A DNA stretch of 64,000 nucleotides from Lewinella sp. LCG006 (GTDB taxonomy: Bacteria; Bacteroidota; Bacteroidia; Chitinophagales; Saprospiraceae): the NCBI RefSeq assembly GCF_040784935.1, contig NZ_CP160680.1, positions 2,946,501-3,010,500 of the forward strand, read 5' to 3'. The notes under the pieces were generated by a model. That model did not search any database. It was not told the DNA's origin and saw only the letters and a program-made list of their open reading frames with translations. Made by a program: the position numbers and the translations under genes. This document shows, one piece after another, positions 58,583 through 64,000 of the stretch (position 1 is the first letter of the stretch; every line of letters begins with the position of its first letter).

Positions 58583-61500
58583 TTACTGCTTTATCACACG
58601 TTCAACGTATCGCTGCCCGTCGATCTCTACATTCAATAGATAGACCCCACTTGCCAAGGTGCTGACATCCAGCCTTTCTTTTTGTTGCCCCACAGTAAAA
58701 TTCGAACTTGTTTTACTTACCAGCTTGCCGGTTAGATCAAATAAGCTCAGGGTAACTGGCCCTGTTTGTGTCAGAAAGAAACTCACCTGAATTTCGTCCT
58801 GTGCAGGAACCGGGAATACTGTTATGGTAGCGTCTTTGTTGCTCCGCTGTAGCTGAATGATCGGGCTATAAGAAAAACTATTGTCCTGATCAATCATCCG
58901 CAAACGATAGTAGGCACTCACCAATGGCTTGTCATCCATAAAGCTGTACTGTTGCGTCACTTGAGCATTGCCAGTCGCTGCTACACTGCCCAAATCTAGC
59001 CAGCGAGCATGGCCATCCGCTGAGCGTTCGATGACAAAGCGGGCGGCATTCTGTTCGGTTGCCGTTTCCCAGGATAGTTTGTTACCTGCATCCATAACAT
59101 TACCGCGGAAAGCCATCAACTCAACAGGAAGGAAACCTGCACCTGCACCCGTAGCGCCCGTACCACCGGAGAAAGAAGAAATATCGTTGGACTGAACGTA
59201 GGTAACACCGTTTTCGACGCCTGATCCATCTTCCGTTAAAAGCACCATGCTCGATTGGAAATCACCAGCTGTAATATCTCCTGGGGTAAACGCTGTACTT
59301 TGGGTTTTAAACCAGGAGAAGCCATTATTGGGGACACCGTTGGTCGTAGAAAAAGCTGCTGAGGCCGTTTCTACCGCTGTTTTTTCTAGAGGATCATAGA
59401 AAAATTTAACGTTTACTAGACCATTCATTGACGAGCCATTCAAGTTTACGTTCCAATAGCGCCCCATACCATAGGAGGCAGAAATGGAGCCATTGGTGGC
59501 TGAGATCATGCCTTGAACGTTAACGCTTACAGTTGCATTTGCTTTAGCTGCTACATTTGCTCCAGTATTGTTGGGATCCCATTGGATCGCGAACATGTAG
59601 TTGCCAGCTTGGTTAGGGTCGCTGTAGTAAGTCCAACCGTTACCATCATCACAGGGATCGTCGAGGGTGTAGGTGCCGTTGGCGGTTTCGAGGTAGACGG
59701 AATTTTCACCGCAGGCCAGTTCGTTGATATCCAGTGTATAATCCTCCGATTGTCCATAGCTCCCACCACTACAAGCTGTAGTTTGGTAAGCGTTGTATAG
59801 TTTAGTGACACGCATCCGGGTGTTTCCGGTCAATGCGGTAGCAGGAATGGCAATAATAGCTGTTGTTTCTTTAGCATCAACACCTGTAGAACTTACAATT
59901 GTGCCACAGTTAAATGATTCGCCAGCACCCCAAATACCATCTTGATTGAAATCAATAAACACACGGAAATAATTGGTAAAACTACCATCCGTGTTTCCCT
60001 TCAGCCTAATGGTATAAGATGAGTTTTGATACACCGTGCCAACGATTGCCGTATAATCTTCCAAAGAACCACCAGATCCAAGTGCAGCAGAAGATGAGTT
60101 ATTGATATTAGCAAAATTAACCAGCGTGATGGGCTCCACACCACTGGTATATGATACTGTACAATAGCAGTTGGTAGGCGTATCCATTGTCACCTGAACG
60201 GCATTGGAAGGTGTTGTCCCTTCTCCAGAGCAAGTAACATTACAACGGTAATAGGTAGCGGCTGTCTGCGAAGTGCTTAAAGTGGCACTGGTGGCACTAC
60301 CTATATTTGTCCAGGTGCTGTTGTCGGGAGAGGATTGCCACTGGTAGCTCACACCTGTACCAGGGGTAGCATTCTGTAATGACAAATTGAACGACACGCC
60401 TGAACATACGGTAGTAGTAGAAGCGATAGTGTTGCCTGGCGCTGGCAAGGCACAGCTTGTCGTAAATATTACGGGGCCGGCCCATGTGCTGACGTCCGTA
60501 TTGTCCATAGCACAATCGGCCCTTACCCAGGCATAGTAAGTCGTACTCCCCATTAAATTCGTCAATGTATAAGTAGTACCAGGGGTGTGGTCATTGATAA
60601 TTGGTATTGTAGCCAGTACAGGTGGTGTGTTAGTTGTAGCATAGTAGATGTCCCAATGCGTTGCACTGCCGTTTTCTGTCCAGCTTAAAGTTGCGTCAGT
60701 ACCGGTCACCGCTGAAACGGTTGGCGTTGAGGTTGCAGGGCAGGTAATGGGAGGAATAATACTAATATTGTAAGAAGGATGGCAGCTAGGGCTAGGCCAA
60801 CTGTCGACTACCAGATAGTACGTTAATCCAGCAGTTAATGTAGGTGTCAAAGTTTTATTCCCGCCACTACTTTGTGAAAAGGTTACACATGTTCCTCCTC
60901 TTCCCGCAAAGGGACAACCTTCATACAGCATCAAGCCTGTGTAAGAGGAAGACGTAGAAAGTGAAATGGTATACCCCCCTGAAGTTGGGGCTGTGAAAAT
61001 ATAGGTCTTATCTTCACCACCATAATAATTGCCACTACCACAAACCGTAGCATTAGCAGAAGTAAGGTTATTGCCATTGCCACAGTTCGTCTGTCCAGTA
61101 GCAATATAAGGTAGGCTACTGATGGTGACTGTTCCCACACCAAGGTCACCGGGGCAATCGGGTGGTGTCAATGTAGTAAAAGTGCCGGGGTTATTCGTAG
61201 CTGTACTTACCTGGTAGTAGTTATAGTTTGGGGTACCTGCACATCGTGTATATTCATACACGCGTACATAGTAGGTAGTGGTGTTGCTAAGCCCAGATAT
61301 ACTTACGGAAGAACCTGTACCATCATATACGATTTGCTCCCCGCTTCCGGTGTAAACAGTCCCAGCTACTGTCACATCGCCAGTCCCTGTGGGATTGGTA
61401 AAGGAATTAGTCGTATTGATAACGACATATCTTCTTCCACCGTTTCCTGATGCCCATGTTACAGTGGCTGTGGTAAATCCTACGCTTGAAGTCGTGATGG

Positions 61501-63139
61501 CTGAAGCTTGTACCGTTGGAGGAGTCTTATTGGTGATCTCCGCCACTACATCTGACACGTCAAAAAGCCCGCTCGCTGTACATGTTACTTTTAAGCGGTA
61601 CTGAATAGGCGTTCCTGCATATACTGGTGGTGTATAAATGGCCGACGTCGCACCTGAACCGCCGGTCACATTTCCCCAGGAAGACCCACTGTCAATTGAC
61701 TCTTCCCATTGGTATAAAACGTCAATAGTTGCGTTGTCGGCTCCTGTGGCGGTGATGGTTGCAGGGCTTGGTGCAGCACCGATACAGGTTTCGCGGATCA
61801 GTGTTCCGCTAATTGTTCCCGCCTCTGGCGTGCCTGTACACGCTACTGGTGCTATAACATTGACGCGATAATCTTCCGTTTCTCCGTAGCTACTATTTGT
61901 GAACACGCATGGATCAGTAATCGGGCTATCATCTCCTCCTCTTACCCGCATCCTGGTTTGTCCAAGGGTAGCCCCCACTGGTACAGGAATACTTATATTC
62001 CTGGTAGCGCTGCCTCCTGCTTGGTTGCCAGACGTAACTTGCACGATCGTTTCATTCGTATCATAAAAGTCGCCATCCTGGTTCCAATCTATATAAACCG
62101 CATAGTATTGGGTGCCATCAGAACCAAAAGTGACAGCTACCGTAGCAGTAGCTCCTTGTATTAAATCCGGTACGGTTAAAGCACTGTAGTAGGTATAATT
62201 ATTATTTGCTGTACCTGTATTAGACAAGCTTCCCAGCACGACACCTGCTATATTGTCCGAAGCACCACCAGTAGCGTGTGTGCCCGTACAATAACAGTTG
62301 GCAGGTGCATCCATCGTCACTTGAACGGCATTGGATGGTGTTGTCCCCTCTCCAGAACATGTAACATTACAACGGTAATAGGTATCGGCGGTCTGAGAAG
62401 TGCTTAAGGTGGCACTGGTAGCACTACCTATATTTGTCCAGGTACTGTTATCGGGAGAGGATTGCCACTGGTAGCTCACACCTGTACCAGGGGTTGCATT
62501 CTGTAATGACAAATTGAACGACACGCCTGAACATACGGCAGTTGCCGAAGCGATGGTGTTGCCAGGAGTTGGTAAGGCGCAAGGAGGTAGAGCCTCATTA
62601 ACTACCACATCATCAAAATTCATGTAAAAATCTCCGGCGGTTCTTGCTCCCACAAATCTAACAAATACATTATCGCCAGAGTTAGGAGTAAAGGTATAAG
62701 TGCCTGGTCCAGCTGCACAAGTACCTGCAACTACATGATTGCTGCTATTGATCTCTCCTAAGCTATTCCAAGGACCAGCAGAAGAAGTTGCCCATTGAAC
62801 GTTGATGCTAAAAGATGTTGCAGGTGTACCAGTTGTATTGGCTGACCAGTTTGCCACTTTGTAGTTAAAAGTCATGGTTGTCAATCCTCCTTGTGATGTT
62901 CCAAGGGAAGGAGAAGTGAAAGTCCAGGAAGGAAAACTACCATATAAATTTGCTCGTACACTAGCACTTCCGCTACACACTGTACTTCCTGTGAACCTAG
63001 CACCTGATGCTCCTGATGTTGACCATCCACCTAAGCTAGGTGATGTTGGCTCCCAGCCATAGTTGTACGATACCTGAGCATTAATCTCAAAAAGTAAGCT
63101 CATAAAAAAAAGTGTTGTCAATAGTAAAATTCTCTTCAT
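58583..63139 (-). CDS. Giant GEVED/Ig/FnIII surface protein with T9SS C-terminal sorting domain
   Basis: 1518 residues. A signal peptide (KRILLLTTLFFMSLLFEINA, cleaved near AQ) is followed by a jelly-roll/MAM-like region (about 22-185), then a duplicated Ig-like module (ending NAVQVTMD, about 187-283 and again about 884-980). Two GEVED domains follow these copies (YYAVYIDWNQDGDFYDTNE and YFRVFIDFNQDGIWGAGE, each with a Y/GQSEDYTL-type end). FnIII-like (STPTVSAVTGTDATLSWTEN) and PPC-like modules lie between. The C-terminus (ITVFPVPAQDEIQVSFFLTQ to LASGVYLLNVEIDGQRYVER) is a type A T9SS signal. Expected at the cell surface as an adhesin-like protein; no enzyme domain was seen. Confidence 0.87.
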   Translation of the reverse strand: MKRILLLTTLFFMSLLFEINAQVSYNYGWEPTSPSLGGWSTSGASGARFTGSTVCSGSASVRANLYGSFPSWTFTSPSLGTSQGGLTTMTFNYKVANWSANTTGTPATSFSINVQWATSSAGPWNSLGEINSSNHVVAGTCAAGPGTYTFTPNSGDNVFVRFVGARTAGDFYMNFDDVVVNEALPPCALPTPGNTIASATAVCSGVSFNLSLQNATPGTGVSYQWQSSPDNSTWTNIGSATSATLSTSQTADTYYRCNVTCSGEGTTPSNAVQVTMDAPANCYCTGTHATGGASDNIAGVVLGSLSNTGTANNNYTYYSALTVPDLIQGATATVAVTFGSDGTQYYAVYIDWNQDGDFYDTNETIVQVTSGNQAGGSATRNISIPVPVGATLGQTRMRVRGGDDSPITDPCVFTNSSYGETEDYRVNVIAPVACTGTPEAGTISGTLIRETCIGAAPSPATITATGADNATIDVLYQWEESIDSGSSWGNVTGGSGATSAIYTPPVYAGTPIQYRLKVTCTASGLFDVSDVVAEITNKTPPTVQASAITTSSVGFTTATVTWASGNGGRRYVVINTTNSFTNPTGTGDVTVAGTVYTGSGEQIVYDGTGSSVSISGLSNTTTYYVRVYEYTRCAGTPNYNYYQVSTATNNPGTFTTLTPPDCPGDLGVGTVTISSLPYIATGQTNCGNGNNLTSANATVCGSGNYYGGEDKTYIFTAPTSGGYTISLSTSSSYTGLMLYEGCPFAGRGGTCVTFSQSSGGNKTLTPTLTAGLTYYLVVDSWPSPSCHPSYNISIIPPITCPATSTPTVSAVTGTDATLSWTENGSATHWDIYYATTNTPPVLATIPIINDHTPGTTYTLTNLMGSTTYYAWVRADCAMDNTDVSTWAGPVIFTTSCALPAPGNTIASTTTVCSGVSFNLSLQNATPGTGVSYQWQSSPDNSTWTNIGSATSATLSTSQTAATYYRCNVTCSGEGTTPSNAVQVTMDTPTNCYCTVSYTSGVEPITLVNFANINNSSSAALGSGGSLEDYTAIVGTVYQNSSYTIRLKGNTDGSFTNYFRVFIDFNQDGIWGAGESFNCGTIVSSTGVDAKETTAIIAIPATALTGNTRMRVTKLYNAYQTTACSGGSYGQSEDYTLDINELACGENSVYLETANGTYTLDDPCDDGNGWTYYSDPNQAGNYMFAIQWDPNNTGANVAAKANATVSVNVQGMISATNGSISASYGMGRYWNVNLNGSSMNGLVNVKFFYDPLEKTAVETASAAFSTTNGVPNNGFSWFKTQSTAFTPGDITAGDFQSSMVLLTEDGSGVENGVTYVQSNDISSFSGGTGATGAGAGFLPVELMAFRGNVMDAGNKLSWETATEQNAARFVIERSADGHARWLDLGSVAATGNAQVTQQYSFMDDKPLVSAYYRLRMIDQDNSFSYSPIIQLQRSNKDATITVFPVPAQDEIQVSFFLTQTGPVTLSLFDLTGKLVSKTSSNFTVGQQKERLDVSTLASGVYLLNVEIDGQRYVERVIKQ
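60180..60446 (-). repeat. Internal direct repeat in the surface protein gene, copy 1
   Basis: About 267 bp that are almost identical to 62308-62574. It encodes the Ig-like module with GVSYQWQSSPDNSTWTNIGS. The few differences are mostly single substitutions. Confidence 0.8.
62308..62574 (-). repeat. Internal direct repeat in the surface protein gene, copy 2
   Basis: This is the partner of 60180-60446, same orientation, 2128 bp apart. The near identity at DNA level points to recent duplication or gene conversion. Confidence 0.8.
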
Positions 63140-63634
63140 AAAATTGATTTTTCAAAAGAATGAGGTAGTCGATTTTTAGCCCTTACGGTTGTTACCATAA
63201 GGGGTCTTTAAGACCATAAATGCAGTGTTAGAATGTTGTAGCGAGAAAAGTCACCAATACCACGCTCGTTTGTGGGTATGGTTTTTACAATTAGAAACAG
63301 TGGAGATATATAATATAAATCAAAGCCCCAAATTGTGCAAGCAAATGTAGAGATTAATTTGTCTAAGTGACGGAACAAAAATAACTGATTCCATTTTTGA
63401 TTCGCTAAAATTTTCTAAGCAAGCAACTAAAAGGAGCTTGCGTGAAAATATTCGCGAATCGCTGAAAAAAATGGAATCAGTTATTACCGTCAAATTACTA
63501 ATGTATACTTGTTGTATTTTCTTTTTAGCAACCTGACTTTTCCCGAAATTAGGTTTGTTTGAACCAGGAAATCGTGGTACTTTCATAAAAGTGAAATAGA
63601 CTTCATTTTACCTCCGTCATTAAACACACTTCTT
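63140..63634. other. 495-bp intergenic region with a palindromic element
   Basis: No supported gene was found; an 88-codon minus-strand frame runs through the palindrome at 63367-63492 and was rejected. A TACTTT sequence near 63576 is not a full -7 match. Confidence 0.55.
63367..63492. repeat. 126-bp imperfect palindromic element (MITE-like)
   Basis: The outer TGACGG (63367) and CCGTCA (ending 63492) enclose arms AATAACTGATTCCATTTTT and AAAAAATGGAATCAGTTATT. Inner arms also pair (GATTCGC...GCAAGC against GCTTGC...GCGAATC). It is non-coding and ends 142 bp before the GG-leader peptide gene. Confidence 0.78.
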
Positions 63635-63880
63635 ATGAACCAAAAGCGACACAACACCAACAAAAAGCAACCAAAAGCACTCAGCAATGAGGAGTTGAAG
63701 CAAGTGAAAGGTGGCTACCGCGAAATGCCTGGTACCATTAATAGCTCCTTATCTGTGCGTTGGGATGAAATCATTATTCGGATGCAGGATGGAAAGCAAA
63801 TCAAAGGTTTGTTGGGCAGTAGTCCAAGCAATCCTTCTTCATCTGTAAGTGGTGGTGGGCTACAGGATATTATGCCTTAA
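63635..63880 (+). CDS. Small protein with a double-glycine (bacteriocin-type) leader
   Basis: 81 residues. The N-terminal 27 residues are basic and polar and end LSNEELKQVKGG (16-27), the classic GG-leader pattern (L..EEL..V.GG) that C39-peptidase ABC transporters cleave after Gly27. It is also close to the leader of Bacteroidetes natural-product precursors. The predicted 54-residue mature part begins YREMPGTINSSLSVRW and has no Cys, so lanthionine rings are excluded. It is Ser/Gly/Pro-rich near the end (SSPSNPSSSVSGGG). No modification or transport gene is visible before the window edge. The stop overlaps the convergent gene end by 4 bp. Confidence 0.75.
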   Translation: MNQKRHNTNKKQPKALSNEELKQVKGGYREMPGTINSSLSVRWDEIIIRMQDGKQIKGLLGSSPSNPSSSVSGGGLQDIMP

Positions 63881-63999
63881 GTGTGGCTTATTTTTCTTTT
63901 AACCACTTCTGAGAATAGGGTACGAGAAGCTTTGGCCTCCAGCCAGCTTTCAAAATCAAAGAAACGCAGGGTCGCTCGATCCCGGGCGGTGAGTGTTTG
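63877..63999 (-). CDS. C-terminal end of a gene cut by the window edge (partial)
   Basis: Forty codons plus a TAA stop on the minus strand encode a tail with TARDRATLRFFDFESWLEAK and then ASRTLFSEVVKRKISHT. The codon pattern looks real, with charged and helical content. It converges on the GG-leader gene, sharing 4 bp. The family cannot be identified from this end. Whether it belongs to a peptide maturation or export system is open. Confidence 0.55.
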   Translation of the reverse strand, partial: QTLTARDRATLRFFDFESWLEAKASRTLFSEVVKRKISHT

Positions 64000-64000
64000 T

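Noticed and set aside
63320-63586. 88-codon minus-strand frame
   Set aside because: It is created by the palindromic element at 63367-63492; the two halves of the translation are mirror products of the repeat.

Overview
The window looks like a chromosome segment of a marine or freshwater Bacteroidetes bacterium, most likely of the Saprospiria (Lewinella/Haliscomenobacter-like) group. This is inferred from five secreted proteins ending in type IX secretion (T9SS) C-terminal sorting domains, a GldH gliding lipoprotein, GEVED-domain surface proteins, a fused E1 alpha/beta 2-oxoacid dehydrogenase, a DUF5606 protein, signal peptides ending in AQ or SQ, and promoters of the Bacteroidetes type (TTG, about 19-20 nt, TAnnTTTG). 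No rRNA, tRNA or CRISPR array was seen.

Layout. 1-7.9 kb: the tail of a Crp/Fnr regulator, a sterol-desaturase/CDGSH fusion, two secreted proteins of unknown role, rbfA, a Uma2 nuclease-like protein, a divergent QueA, an SDR and a GAF-LuxR regulator. 7.9-14.3 kb: a large PNGase F-like secreted protein, an AT-rich membrane protein between GC-rich inverted repeats, and an ABC exporter pair. 14.4-22.8 kb: an M20 amidohydrolase with a TTG start, an intact IS1182-type element with 19-bp terminal repeats, ada, a propeller lipoprotein between copies of an intergenic repeat, and two poorly known cytosolic proteins. 23-29.4 kb: a minus-strand sugar-metabolism block (TIM-barrel isomerase, T9SS substrate, two Gfo/Idh/MocA oxidoreductases). 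29.6-34 kb: 2-oxoacid dehydrogenase E1, DUF5606 and an M3 peptidase. 35.0-35.2 kb: an orphan promoter, hairpins and terminator that look like a small RNA gene.

36.7-46.5 kb: trmB, two T9SS substrates, gldH, dnaJ-grpE, a TlpA-like thioredoxin, xerD and an ATP-grasp enzyme. 46.7-53.3 kb: an O-methyltransferase, an SdiA-regulated-type protein, odhB, a solitary MbtH-like gene, an esterase lipoprotein and an unknown protein. 53.8-58.3 kb: parC with its own consensus promoter, a GNAT acetyltransferase and a sugar-phosphate nucleotidyltransferase. 58.6-64 kb: a 1518-residue GEVED/T9SS surface protein, then a small protein with a double-glycine leader overlapping the tail of a convergent gene cut by the window end.

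Most genes are housekeeping or surface functions. The unusual content is (i) the GG-leader peptide at the right end, (ii) the MbtH gene with no NRPS nearby, (iii) the candidate small RNA at 35.1 kb, (iv) the desaturase-CDGSH fusion, and (v) several families of palindromic intergenic elements. One of these is present as two almost identical 134-bp copies in opposite orientation, each starting at or within 3 bp of a stop codon. No complete new multi-gene system is proven by this window.
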